DNA of 64,000 bases from contig CAJUOT010000009.1 in NCBI GenBank assembly GCA_910588135.1, positions 4,496-68,495 on the forward strand. Direction: 5' to 3'. Position 1 is the stretch's first letter, and every line of letters starts with the position of its first letter. The stretch is from an uncultured Oscillospiraceae bacterium (GTDB lineage Bacteria; Bacillota; Clostridia; Oscillospirales; Oscillospiraceae). The notes under the pieces are model-generated. The model was not told the origin of the DNA, ran no database searches, and was given only the letters and a program-made list of their open reading frames with translations. The position numbers were made by a program, and so were the translations under genes. Positions 17,927 through 26,664 of this stretch are shown in pieces.

Positions 17927-18766
17927 ATGAAAAAGAGTTCTCTGGAGGCATCCAGGACCAGGCTCACCATCCTGACTTACGCGGCCCTGATCCTTGGCGC
18001 CATCATCATGATCTTCCCCTTTGTGTGGATGATCCTCACCAGCTCCAAGACGGTGCCCGAGAGCATTGATCCCAACTTCAGCTTCTTCCCCAAGCAGATC
18101 ATGGGGGATAACTTTGTGGAGGCGGTCAACAGTCTGCCCTTCCTCAACCTGTACGTCAACACCGCCCTGATGATCCTGTTCCGGGTGATCTGCGCCGTGG
18201 CGTTCAGCTCCATGGCGGGCTACGCCTTCGCCAAGCTGGAGTTCAAGGGAAAGAAGCTGCTGTTCGGCATCGTACTGGTGCAGATGTCCCTGCCCAGCCA
18301 GATCTTCATCATCCCCCAGTACCAGATGGTGGCCAAGATGGGTTTGGGCAACACCATTTTCGCCCTGGTGTTCCCCGGCATCGTCAGTGCCTTTGGCGTG
18401 TTCTTCCTGCGCCAGACCTATATGGGCATCCCCAAGGAGATCGGCGAGGCCGCCTACCTGGACGGCTGCAACCAGTGGCAGACCTTCTACAAGGTCATGT
18501 TCCCCCTCACCGGCACCTCCGTGGCCGCCCTGACCATCTTCACCGCCGTGTTCGCCTACAGTGACCTGATGTGGCCGCTGGTGGTCAACTCCGACCTGAA
18601 GATGATGACGCTGAGCTCCGGCCTGGCCACTCTGCGCGGCCAGTTCACAACCAACTTCCCGGTGCTGATGGCCGGCTCCCTGCTGGCTATGCTGCCCATG
18701 GTGGTCCTCTACCTCATCTTCCAGAAGCAGTTTATCGAGGGCATTGCCACCACTGGAGGCAAATAA
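17927..18766 (+). CDS. Sugar ABC transporter permease, MalG/UgpE-type
   Basis: A 279-residue partner permease with six helices and the EAA loop EAAYLDGCNQWQTFYKVMFP (near 174-193). It starts 15 nt after the previous stop behind AAAGGAGGAG. The C-terminus FIEGIATTGGK is typical of carbohydrate permeases. As in many Firmicutes, a shared MsmK-like ATPase from elsewhere in the genome probably energises it (inference). Confidence 0.92.
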   Translation: MKKSSLEASRTRLTILTYAALILGAIIMIFPFVWMILTSSKTVPESIDPNFSFFPKQIMGDNFVEAVNSLPFLNLYVNTALMILFRVICAVAFSSMAGYAFAKLEFKGKKLLFGIVLVQMSLPSQIFIIPQYQMVAKMGLGNTIFALVFPGIVSAFGVFFLRQTYMGIPKEIGEAAYLDGCNQWQTFYKVMFPLTGTSVAALTIFTAVFAYSDLMWPLVVNSDLKMMTLSSGLATLRGQFTTNFPVLMAGSLLAMLPMVVLYLIFQKQFIEGIATTGGK

Positions 18767-18793
18767 CGCATTTCCCGTTCCTCCCCTCCTTTT

Positions 18794-18827
18794 GAACAGC
18801 CCCGGCGTTGGACACGTCGGGGCTGTT
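18794..18827 (+). terminator. Hairpin after the sugar permease genes
   Basis: GAACAGCCCCGGCG pairs with CGTCGGGGCTGTTC across a 6-nt loop, with one G-U pair. Only a pyrimidine-rich tail follows; probably a moderate terminator separating transport genes from the galactosidase. Confidence 0.6.
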
Positions 18828-18896
18828 CTCCTCATCCGCGACAATTTTTTTGCGGCTTTGGGGCGCAGGTTTGTGGCATATTTTCTCGATCTGCTC

Positions 18897-18925
18897 TTGC
18901 CTCCGGCGGGAAAATCCCGTACAAT
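18897..18925 (+). promoter_or_regulatory. Likely promoter of the alpha-galactosidase gene
   Basis: TTGCCT (18897-18902), 17 bp, TACAAT (18920-18925). The spacer contains CGGGAAAATCCCG, a short palindrome that could bind a regulator such as the AraC protein nearby. Confidence 0.5.
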
Positions 18926-18991
18926 CACGGAAGCGGGCGGCAGCGCCGGCTGGCCGCCGGACAGACCTATATTTATCAGGGGGTATCCCTT

Positions 18992-21175
18992 ATGATCGTT
19001 TTGGACCAGAAGAACAGAGTCTTTTCCCTGCACACACAAAACACAACCTATCAGATGAAAGCAGACCACAACGGGGTGCTGCTCCACACCTACTATGGCC
19101 CGCGGGTAGCTCCGTGTGACCTGTCGCGTCTTATCCGGTATGTGGACCGGGGCTTTTCCCCCAACCCCAGCGAGGCGGGGGAGGACCGGGGCTATTCCCT
19201 GGACACGCTGCCCCAGGAGTACTCCACCTGCGGCGTGGGGGACTTCCGCCTGCCCTGCGTGGAATTCGAGCCGGAGGACGGCAGCCGTCTGGCCGACCTG
19301 CGCTACGCCGGACATGAGCTGAAAAAGGGTAAGTATTCCCTTCCCGGCCTGCCCGCCTTTTTCGGCGGGGAGGAGTGGGAGACGCTGATTGTCCACCTCG
19401 TCGATTCCACCTGCAAGGTTTCGGTAAAGCTGTACTACGGCGTGCTGGAGTCCTGCGACCTCATCACCCGGGCGGTCCAGGTGGTCAACGGGGGCGGGCA
19501 GCGGGTCCGGCTGCGCCGGTGCGCCTCCCTGTGCCTGGATTTCCAGCGGGGGGATTTGGATTTCATCACCTTTGACGGCTGCCATGCGCTGGAGCGCAAC
19601 TTGAACCGTTCCGCCCTGCGGCCCGGCGTTCAGAGCGTGGAGAGCGTCCGGGGCACCTCCAGCCACCACCACAACCCCTTTGTCATCTTGTGCGACCACA
19701 GCGCCAACGAGGACTACGGCCTGTGCTACGGGGCGATGCTGGTGTACAGCGGCAACTTCCTGGCGGCGGCGGAGCGCACCCAGCTGGAGAACAACCGCCT
19801 GCTGCTGGGGATCAATCCCTATCATTTCTGCTGGACACTGGAGCCCGGACAGTCCTTCACCGCGCCGGAGGCGGCGCTGGTATGTTCTCCCAGCGGGTTC
19901 GGCCGGATGAGCCGCCAATACCACCGGGCCATCCGGGAACACCTGATCCGGGACCCCTACGCGGGCCGGCGCCGTCCGGTGCTCATCAACAACTGGGAGG
20001 CCACCGAGTTCCACTTCGACGCGGAGCGGCTGGTGGATATCGCCCGGGCCGCCGCCCCGCTGGACATTGAGCTGTTTGTGATGGACGACGGCTGGTTCGG
20101 TAGCCGGGACACCGACCGCAGCGGCCTGGGGGACTGGTCGGTCAACGAGAAAAAGCTCCCCGGCGGGCTGGCCTCCCTGGTGCCCAGGATACGTGAGCTG
20201 GGGATGTCTTTCGGCTTGTGGATTGAGCCGGAGATGGTCAACGAGGACAGCACCCTTTACCGGGAGCACCCGGACTGGATTCTGGGGGCCCCCAACCGTC
20301 CCTTTGCCCGGGGCAGGGGCCAACTGGTGCTGGACTTTTCCCGGAGAGAGGTCCGGGACCATGTGTACAGTGCCATCCGGCAGGTGCTGGGAAGCGCGGA
20401 GATCTCCTACGTGAAGTGGGACATGAACCGCAGCCTCACGGATGTGTGGTCCGCCGCCTTGCCCGCAGACCGCCAGGGGGAGCTGTTCCACCGCTTTGTG
20501 CTGGGCGTGTACGATATTCTGGAGCAGATGCGCCGGGACTTCCCCAACATCCTCATTGAGGGCTGCTGCGGCGGCGGCGGCCGCTTCGACGCCGGCATGC
20601 TCTACTACACGCCCCAGATCTGGTGCAGCGACAACACCGACGCCATAGACCGCCTGCGCATCCAGTACGGCACCTCCTTCTGCTACCCGGTTTCCGCCAT
20701 GGGGGCCCACGTTTCCGCCGTGCCCAACGCGCAGACGGGGCGCTGTGTGTCTATGGAGACCCGCGGAGTGGTGGCCATGGCGGGCACCTTTGGCTATGAG
20801 ATGGATCTGAACCATACCACGCCGGAGGAGCGGGAGACCATCAGGCGGCAGGTGGCCTTTTTCAAGGAGCACTACGGCCTGATCCAGCGGGGGGACTACT
20901 ATCGCCTCAGCGACCCCTTCCGCGACCCCGTCGCCGCCTGGGAGCAGGTTTCCCCCGATGGCCGGGAGGCGCTGGTCTCTATTGTGTCCGGCCCGGCCCA
21001 TGCCGCCGTCCCGTTCCGTTCCCTGCGCCTGAAGGGCCTGGACCCGGACGCCGACTACCGGGTGAACGGCGGGGAGGAGCTGTGGCCCGGCAGTGTGCTC
21101 ATGGAGGCAGGCTGGCCTGTCCCTATCCCCACAGGGGACTACCAGTCCGCGCAGCTCTATCTGAAAGCCGAATAA
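18992..21175 (+). CDS. GH36 alpha-galactosidase
   Basis: A 727-residue cytoplasmic enzyme, the usual length for bacterial GH36 (about 730). It removes terminal alpha-1,6-galactose from melibiose, raffinose and stachyose. The nucleophile is D477 in VKWDMNR and the acid/base D547 in IWCSDNTDAIDR. FGLWIEPEMVNEDS and MDDGWFGSRD are further family motifs. There is no signal peptide. Placement after a sugar importer and before an AraC regulator supports intracellular breakdown of imported alpha-galactosides. Raffinose cleavage would give sucrose, a substrate for the amylosucrase at 1.2 kb. Confidence 0.95.
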   Translation: MIVLDQKNRVFSLHTQNTTYQMKADHNGVLLHTYYGPRVAPCDLSRLIRYVDRGFSPNPSEAGEDRGYSLDTLPQEYSTCGVGDFRLPCVEFEPEDGSRLADLRYAGHELKKGKYSLPGLPAFFGGEEWETLIVHLVDSTCKVSVKLYYGVLESCDLITRAVQVVNGGGQRVRLRRCASLCLDFQRGDLDFITFDGCHALERNLNRSALRPGVQSVESVRGTSSHHHNPFVILCDHSANEDYGLCYGAMLVYSGNFLAAAERTQLENNRLLLGINPYHFCWTLEPGQSFTAPEAALVCSPSGFGRMSRQYHRAIREHLIRDPYAGRRRPVLINNWEATEFHFDAERLVDIARAAAPLDIELFVMDDGWFGSRDTDRSGLGDWSVNEKKLPGGLASLVPRIRELGMSFGLWIEPEMVNEDSTLYREHPDWILGAPNRPFARGRGQLVLDFSRREVRDHVYSAIRQVLGSAEISYVKWDMNRSLTDVWSAALPADRQGELFHRFVLGVYDILEQMRRDFPNILIEGCCGGGGRFDAGMLYYTPQIWCSDNTDAIDRLRIQYGTSFCYPVSAMGAHVSAVPNAQTGRCVSMETRGVVAMAGTFGYEMDLNHTTPEERETIRRQVAFFKEHYGLIQRGDYYRLSDPFRDPVAAWEQVSPDGREALVSIVSGPAHAAVPFRSLRLKGLDPDADYRVNGGEELWPGSVLMEAGWPVPIPTGDYQSAQLYLKAE

Positions 21176-21196
21176 GCCCCGAAAAGGGGACGCAAA

Positions 21197-21226
21197 GGGC
21201 GGCCACCAGAGTGGCCGCCCTTTTTT
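21197..21226 (+). terminator. Strong intrinsic terminator after the alpha-galactosidase
   Basis: A perfect 10-bp stem GGGCGGCCAC/GTGGCCGCCC with CAGA loop and TTTTTT tail. Confidence 0.9.
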
Positions 21227-21289
21227 CCGGACGCAGGGCTGGAGGCCGGCCGGCGCCCCAGCCGCACAGCCTGCCTTCCGGCCAGGTTC

Positions 21290-22144
21290 TCAATCCGCCT
21301 TGCCTTTGTTGCGGGCGCGCCACTCCCGGGGAGAGAGACCGTAGCGTTTTTTAAAGGCGCGGGAAAAGTGAAGCTGGTTGGGATAGCCGCACATCACGGA
21401 GATATCCCCGATGGGGCTCCTGGTGGTCTTCATCAGCTCCGCGGCCTTGGACAGGCGCAGGCGGATCAGGAATTCCTGGGGCGGACAGCCCGCCACATCC
21501 TTGAAGAGCTTGCTGAAATAGCTGCGGTTGAGCTTGCAGACGTCCGCGATTTCTTCCACCGTGAGCTCCCGCTGGTAGTTGTGCTCCATATAGGTGACGG
21601 CTTCCTGAATGTAGAAGTCCTGAAGACGGGTGCCGTGGAGCTCCCGCCGGGTGGCGGAGGACTGGATCAGCCCGTCCAGGAACAGGCAGAGGTGGCCGAT
21701 GAGATTCAGGGGGGATGCGGCGGAGTGGTTGGCGATGTACAGCATAGGTTGTTCCACCTGGGCGGCCAGAGCGGGACTTCTGGACTGGTAGATGGGCTGG
21801 GAAGCGCCCAGGCCCGCCTCGTTGAGATACTGCTCCGCCCGCAGGCCGTCAAACTCCAGCCAGACATATTTCCACGGCTTATGCTTGTCGGCGCAGTAGG
21901 TGTTCACCAGCCCGGGACAGATGAGAAAGCCCTGCTCCGCCCCCAGGTTATACCGCCGGGTCACGCCGTCCGGGCCGTTGGCGTCCAGATACCCCTGGCC
22001 GGATATGATGTAGTGGAAGAGAAAGTGGTTGCGCACAAAGGGCCCGAAGGAGTGCAGCGGCGCGCACTGCTCCCACCCGTACTGGAACAGCCGGAAATCC
22101 AGAAAATTCTCATTGGGAAATACGGAGAAAGAGAAATCGTCCAT
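21290..22144 (-). CDS. AraC-family transcription regulator
   Basis: A 284-residue regulator with an N-terminal cupin-like sugar-binding domain and a C-terminal double helix-turn-helix. The motifs include LTVEEIADVCKLNRSYFSKL and IGDISVMCGYPNQLHFSRAF, followed by GLSPREWR. It converges with the alpha-galactosidase and probably activates the alpha-galactoside genes (inference). Its upstream sequence is the 3' part of the decayed amylosucrase copy, so its promoter may lie inside that relic. Confidence 0.9.
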   Translation of the reverse strand: MDDFSFSVFPNENFLDFRLFQYGWEQCAPLHSFGPFVRNHFLFHYIISGQGYLDANGPDGVTRRYNLGAEQGFLICPGLVNTYCADKHKPWKYVWLEFDGLRAEQYLNEAGLGASQPIYQSRSPALAAQVEQPMLYIANHSAASPLNLIGHLCLFLDGLIQSSATRRELHGTRLQDFYIQEAVTYMEHNYQRELTVEEIADVCKLNRSYFSKLFKDVAGCPPQEFLIRLRLSKAAELMKTTRSPIGDISVMCGYPNQLHFSRAFKKRYGLSPREWRARNKGKAD

Positions 22145-22169
22145 GCCTGTGTCCCCCTATGCGGCGGTA

Positions 22170-22625
22170 TTATGCCAAACCGGCCTTCTGCCCCAGGCAA
22201 CAAAAGCCATAGGCAGGGAGCTGGAGGCTTTGCAGGATGTGCTTTTCCCCGGAGAGCAGGCCGGTGAACTCCACCGGGTCGTGGGCGGCGGCGGTCTTGT
22301 CCTCCGGGATGAAGCTGAACACGCCGATGAGCTTCTGCCCGTCCCAATACCGCCTGATGGCCAGCGCCCCGCCGTCTCCGGTGTCCAGCGTCCGCACGTC
22401 CGTCCGAGCCCTTTTCGCCCATTCGTGGTCCTGACTAGTGTGGTTCATCACGAAGTCCATGCACCGGCTGACGCCCTCTTTGCGGCAGGCCTGGGCCAGC
22501 TTCTCCAGATCCTCCATGGCGCCCAAACTGGGCCGCGCCGTCCGCAAGTCGGCCACGGCGCAGCCGCAGCTTCTCCAGGTGCCGCCCCAGACGGGTCTGG
22601 AACAGGGCGGCTTCCTTTTTGCCAT
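22170..22625 (-). pseudogene. Decayed amylosucrase copy with two internal deletions
   Basis: A 456-bp remnant of a GH13 amylosucrase like that at 1190-3043. Its first 60 bases match that gene's 5' end, but one A of the start-proximal A-run is missing, shifting the frame. The match then jumps to the AVADLRTARPSLGAMEDL region, continues through FVMNHTSQDHEWAKRA, and jumps again to DVRTLDTGDGGALA. It ends with LLSGEKHILQSLQLPAYGF. Roughly 300 bp and 1.1 kb are lost, including all catalytic residues. Frame is restored across the second junction, so the product would be at most a 151-residue non-enzyme. Confidence 0.88.
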
Positions 22626-22667
22626 AGGTTATGCCCCTTGCCTGATTTGTTTGCGCTGCCGCCCCGG

Positions 22668-24458
22668 TCAGCCGAACTGACTGGCGTACAGCCTGTAATA
22701 AAACCCCTTTTGCAGCATGAGCGCCTCATGGGTGCCCTGTTCCACCACGTCGCCATGGTTCACCACCAGAATGTGGTCGGCATTCTGAATGGTGGACAGG
22801 CGGTGGGCGATGACAAAGCAGGTTTTGCCCGCCATGAGAGAGCGGATGGCTTTCTGCACCTGCCGCTCGGTGTTGGTGTCCACGTTGGAGGTCGCCTCGT
22901 CCAAGATCAGCATATTGGTGTCGTAGAGCATAGCCCGGGCGATGGTGAGCAGCTGCTTCTGTCCTTTGGAGATGTTGCCGCCGTCCTCGCTGATTATGGT
23001 GTGGTAGCCCTGGGGCAGGCGCATGATGTAGCTGTGGATGCGGGCGGCTTTGGCGGCGGCCACCACCTCCTCCATGGTGGCGCCCTCCTTGCCGTAGGCG
23101 ATGTTGTCGAAGATGGTGCCCCGGAATACCCAGGTGTCCTGAAGCACCATGGCATAGCTCCGGCGCAGGGAGTCCATGGTGTAGGTCCGGTTTTCCCTTC
23201 CGTCCACATGGATGCGGCCCCCGTCCGGGTCGTAGAACCGCATGAGCAGGTTAATGATAGTGGTTTTGCCCGCCCCGGTGGGGCCTACGATGGCGATGGT
23301 CTGCCCGGGCTTGGCCTCGAAATTCAGATGGTGGAGGACGGTTTTGCCCGGCTCGTAGCCGAAGCTGACCTCCTCTGAGCGGACGTGCCCGCGGCAGCCG
23401 TTCAGCTCCGCCGCGCCGTAAATGTCCTTGACCTCCTCGGGTTCGTCCAGCAGGCGGAACACCCGCTCCGAGGCGGCCAGGGCGGAGAAGATCTCGTTGA
23501 CAATGTTGGAAATCTCATTGATGGGCCCGGAGAATTTCCGGGAGTAGAGCACAAAAGAGGAGATCTGCTCCAAGCCCACCAGCCCGAGCATATAGAGGAT
23601 GGAACCGCCGGTGCCGATGGCGGCCAGCCCCAGATTGGAGATCATGCCGACGGTGGGGCCCATGGTCATGCCCATGCTGTCCGCGTCCCGGTAGGCTTTG
23701 GCGGCGGCGCGGTTGATTTCGCTGAAGTCCCGGCAGACCCGGTCCTCCTGGGCATAGGCCAGAATGGTGCGCTGGCCGGTGAACATCTCCTCGGCAAAGC
23801 CGTTCATGGCGCCGTAGGCGGCGGAACGCCTGGCGTAGAGGGGGCGCGTCTTCCTCCCCATGGCCCGGGTAAACAGGACAGAGGCGGGGATGGTGGCCGC
23901 CATGCACAGCACCAGGGGAAGGGAGATGGCGCACATCATGAGGAAGCTGCCCGCCACTGTCACAGTGCTGGTGACGATCTGAATCACATCGGTGGACAGG
24001 CTGGTGCACACCACGTCCACGTCATAGCTCACCCGGCTGATAATGTCTCCGGCCTGGTGCTGGTCAAAGTAGCCCACCGGGAGGGTCATCAGCTTGTTGA
24101 ACACATCCCGCCGCATATTCCGGGCCACCCGGCGGCCCACCCGCATCATGCCGATGCTCACCAGAAAGCTCATGACGCTGCCCCCCGCGTAGCACACCAG
24201 CATCAGCAGGGCATAGTGTCCGACGGCCTCCAGGTCCACGCGGCCGGGGCCGAGCTGGCAGCCCGCTTCCACCACGCCGATGGCCTTCCCGGCGAACCGC
24301 GGGCCCAGCAGGTTGCCGGTGTTGCTCAGCAGGGTGCAGGCCAGAAACAGCAGCACCCACCAGCGGTATTCCATCAGGTAGCGGAGGATGCGCCGCAGCG
24401 CGCCCTTCGCGTCTCGGGGCTTGGCCTTGGGTCCACCCCGGTCACCCGGCCCTGGCAT
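22668..24458 (-). CDS. ABC exporter half-transporter (canonical-site subunit)
   Basis: A 596-residue fused membrane domain and ATPase (type IV, ABCB-like). Six helices occupy about 30-330. Walker A is GPTGAGKTT (near 391), the signature is ISKGQ (variant of LSGGQ), and Walker B is MLILDEATSNVD with the catalytic Glu intact. The H-loop IAHRLST follows. It begins 38 nt after the neighbouring exporter gene, and the two should form a heterodimer. Substrate unknown; multidrug or peptide export are the usual roles. Confidence 0.9.
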   Translation of the reverse strand: MPGPGDRGGPKAKPRDAKGALRRILRYLMEYRWWVLLFLACTLLSNTGNLLGPRFAGKAIGVVEAGCQLGPGRVDLEAVGHYALLMLVCYAGGSVMSFLVSIGMMRVGRRVARNMRRDVFNKLMTLPVGYFDQHQAGDIISRVSYDVDVVCTSLSTDVIQIVTSTVTVAGSFLMMCAISLPLVLCMAATIPASVLFTRAMGRKTRPLYARRSAAYGAMNGFAEEMFTGQRTILAYAQEDRVCRDFSEINRAAAKAYRDADSMGMTMGPTVGMISNLGLAAIGTGGSILYMLGLVGLEQISSFVLYSRKFSGPINEISNIVNEIFSALAASERVFRLLDEPEEVKDIYGAAELNGCRGHVRSEEVSFGYEPGKTVLHHLNFEAKPGQTIAIVGPTGAGKTTIINLLMRFYDPDGGRIHVDGRENRTYTMDSLRRSYAMVLQDTWVFRGTIFDNIAYGKEGATMEEVVAAAKAARIHSYIMRLPQGYHTIISEDGGNISKGQKQLLTIARAMLYDTNMLILDEATSNVDTNTERQVQKAIRSLMAGKTCFVIAHRLSTIQNADHILVVNHGDVVEQGTHEALMLQKGFYYRLYASQFG

Positions 24459-24496
24459 ATGCCTTCACGTCCTCTCTGCGGCGCCGGCCGTCCCGT

Positions 24497-26257
24497 TCAG
24501 GAAAGCGCGTCGCCCATCTGAATCTGATATGTATCCCGGTAAGCGGGGCAGGTTTCCAGCAGCTCCTCGTGGGTGCCATACCCCACGCACCGGCCGTTGT
24601 CCATCACCAGGATGCGGGTCATGCCCATGATGGAGCTGACCCGCTGGGCCACCATGATGAGGGTGGCGTCCCCGTGGCGGTCCCGGATGGCGCGGCGCAT
24701 GGCGGCGTCGGTGGCATAGTCCAGGGCGGAGGAGCTGTCGTCCAGAACCAGAATCTCGGGCCTGCCCGCCAGAGCCCGGGCCACCAGGAGCCGCTGCTTC
24801 TGTCCGCCGGACAGGTTGGCCCCCTTGATGGCGGCCTGATGGTCCGGGCCGTCCTCCAGCGCGTCGATGTACTCCGCGGCCATGGCGTCCTCAATGGCGG
24901 CGCGGAATGCTCTGCCGCTGATGTCCCGGCCAAACCGGATGTTTTCCCGGAGGGTGTCCTGGAACACCATGTCGTTCTGGAAGCACACGCCGAACTTTTT
25001 CCGCAGTTCGTCTTTTTCGTAGGCCCGCACGTCCCGTCCCTCCACGAACACCCCGCCAGCCTGCGCGTCGTAAAACCCCATGAGCAGGGAGACGATGGTG
25101 CTTTTTCCGCAGCCGGTGGGACCGATGACGCCCAGGCTCTCCCCCCGCTCCAGGATGAAGCTGATATCGGTGAGGGCCTTTTCCCGCGCCTCCCCGGCAA
25201 AGCCGGAGGCATCGCCGGGGGAGTCTCCGCCGTAGCTGAAGCAGACGTGCTCAAAGCGGATGAAGCCCCCGCCGGAGGGGGTGAGGGCGGCGCTGGCTGG
25301 AATGGAGCGCCGGCCGGTTTCGGCCCGGAGAACTTGGTCGATGCGGTCGGCGCTGGCCCCGGCCTTGCTCATGGTCATAAAAATGCGGGACAGCCCCATA
25401 ATGCCCATGGTAATCATGTTGAAATAGGTGAGGAACGCCAGGATCACGCCCGGTTCCATCACCCCGGCGTTCACCCGCCGGGCCCCCAGCACCACCACCA
25501 GGGTGAGCCCCCCGTTGAGACACAGCTGCATGAGGGGGGAGGGGATGGCCATGACAGTGCCTGCGGCAATGTCGCAGTCCGTCATGTCCTGGTTGGCCCG
25601 GGAGAACCGGCGCTTTTCGTACTCTGTTTTGGACAGGGCTTTCACCACGCGGATGCCGGTGATGTTCTCCCGCATGACCCGGACCACCGCGTCCAGCCGC
25701 CGCTGCACCTGGTTGTACATGGGCAGGCCCTTGGCGGACACCACGAATACCACAAGGATGAGCACCGGGAGCATGGCCACCAGGACCAGGGCCAGGGAGG
25801 CGTCCATCACCAGGGACACGCATACGCCGCCCACCAGCAGCATGGGCGCCCGGACGCACAGGGTCTGGAACTGCTGGGCGGCCGATTGGACGTTGTAGCT
25901 GTCGCTGGTCATGCGGCTGATGAGGGAGGGCAGGCCGAACGCGTCAAACTGGCTGCCGGACAGATTGGCGGTTTTGGAGAACAGGGCCTGCCGGATATCA
26001 TAGCTCACGTTGTGGGCGTTGCGCACCGCCCGCCGGTTGGCGCACACGTTGAGCTGGCGGCACACCACCGCGACGGCGAACATCACCAGCCCCCACAGCA
26101 CCGCCAGGCGCAGGTTGCCCAGGGGGGCCACATCGTCGATGATATGCTCCAGAATATAGGGCAGCAGCAGCTCCGTCACAGTGGCGGCCAGCTTGATGAG
26201 AATGCACGTGAGCACGGCCCCTTGATAGCGGCCCATGGCCCGGGCGATCAGCCGCAT
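24497..26257 (-). CDS. ABC exporter half-transporter (degenerate-site subunit)
   Basis: A 586-residue ABCB-like protein if started at ATG 26257; an in-frame GTG at 26338 would add 27 residues but has no ribosome site. It has six helices, Walker A GPTGCGKST and a perfect signature LSGGQKQR. Walker B reads ILVLDDSSSALD, with Asp in place of the catalytic Glu, and the H-loop position is VAQRVSS rather than a histidine. This is the non-hydrolysing half of Firmicute heterodimers. It is transcribed first, ahead of its partner. Confidence 0.9.
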   Translation of the reverse strand: MRLIARAMGRYQGAVLTCILIKLAATVTELLLPYILEHIIDDVAPLGNLRLAVLWGLVMFAVAVVCRQLNVCANRRAVRNAHNVSYDIRQALFSKTANLSGSQFDAFGLPSLISRMTSDSYNVQSAAQQFQTLCVRAPMLLVGGVCVSLVMDASLALVLVAMLPVLILVVFVVSAKGLPMYNQVQRRLDAVVRVMRENITGIRVVKALSKTEYEKRRFSRANQDMTDCDIAAGTVMAIPSPLMQLCLNGGLTLVVVLGARRVNAGVMEPGVILAFLTYFNMITMGIMGLSRIFMTMSKAGASADRIDQVLRAETGRRSIPASAALTPSGGGFIRFEHVCFSYGGDSPGDASGFAGEAREKALTDISFILERGESLGVIGPTGCGKSTIVSLLMGFYDAQAGGVFVEGRDVRAYEKDELRKKFGVCFQNDMVFQDTLRENIRFGRDISGRAFRAAIEDAMAAEYIDALEDGPDHQAAIKGANLSGGQKQRLLVARALAGRPEILVLDDSSSALDYATDAAMRRAIRDRHGDATLIMVAQRVSSIMGMTRILVMDNGRCVGYGTHEELLETCPAYRDTYQIQMGDALS

Positions 26258-26427
26258 GGGTGCCCGTGCCGGACCTGCCCGCCTGTCTGAAGATCCAAGA
26301 CAGCTCCCCCCTTTACGCGAAAATAAGTCAGCTATCACAGTGTATCAGGCGGTATCCCGAATGTCAAGGCGCCCCGGCGCTTCCCCCGCGCAGTTCCGGC
26401 GGCGGGGGACGGCGCTGGAAACAGGTG

Positions 26428-26456
26428 TTGACAACGGGAGAAAAATAGGATATAAA
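26428..26456 (+). promoter_or_regulatory. Promoter driving the riboswitch leader
   Basis: TTGACA (26428-26433), 17 bp, TATAAA (26451-26456). The expected transcript starts near 26463, exactly where the riboswitch P1 stem begins. Confidence 0.8.
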
Positions 26457-26460
26457 GGGA

Positions 26461-26556
26461 GTGCAAAGGGAGTAGCTTGCACGGGTGCACCCGTGTTTGT
26501 TGGGCCGTCAATACGATCTTGAGATCCGGCCCAATGATGAAAAAGCGAGACTTTGC
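26461..26556 (+). ncRNA. yybP-ykoY-type manganese riboswitch
   Basis: The leader fits the Mn2+ riboswitch fold. P1 5' strand GCAAAG (26463-26468) leads into loop L1 GGGAGTAGC (26468-26476). P2 is CACGGG/CCCGTG (26480-26495). P3 is TTGGG/CCCAA (26500-26534), enclosing L3 CCGTCAATAC and CGG around a GATC/GATC helix with TTGA loop. P1 closes with AGACTTTGC (CTTTGC at 26551-26556). L1 and L3 are the metal-binding loops of the family. The P1 3' strand lies inside the left arm of the following terminator, so ligand binding should prevent termination (ON switch). Confidence 0.85.
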
Positions 26557-26587
26557 TGTCAAAACGACAGCAAAGCCTCGCTTTTTT
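26541..26587 (+). terminator. Riboswitch-controlled attenuator
   Basis: A 20-bp stem (26541-26560 with 26566-26585, one G-U pair), a 5-nt loop and a T6 tail (26582-26587). Six bases of its left arm, CTTTGC, are also the 3' strand of riboswitch P1, making the two structures mutually exclusive. Confidence 0.88.
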
Positions 26588-26664
26588 CTGCCTGCTGCCA
26601 TATACTCCCTGTGCGGCGCGCTGCTTTGGCCCTGTCACACCACTTCGGAAAAGAGGAGATCAGA

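Noticed and set aside
16916..21001. Very long open frame (over 1300 codons) on the minus strand opposite the sugar transporter and alpha-galactosidase genes
   Set aside because: It is the mirror of GC-rich coding sequence. The plus-strand genes have clear families, starts and ribosome sites, while this frame has low-complexity His/Gly/Val-rich composition and no recognisable domain.
22668..26338. The two ABC genes as part of the sugar importer
   Set aside because: Both are fused membrane-ATPase exporters of the heterodimeric type and cannot supply the missing importer ATPase.
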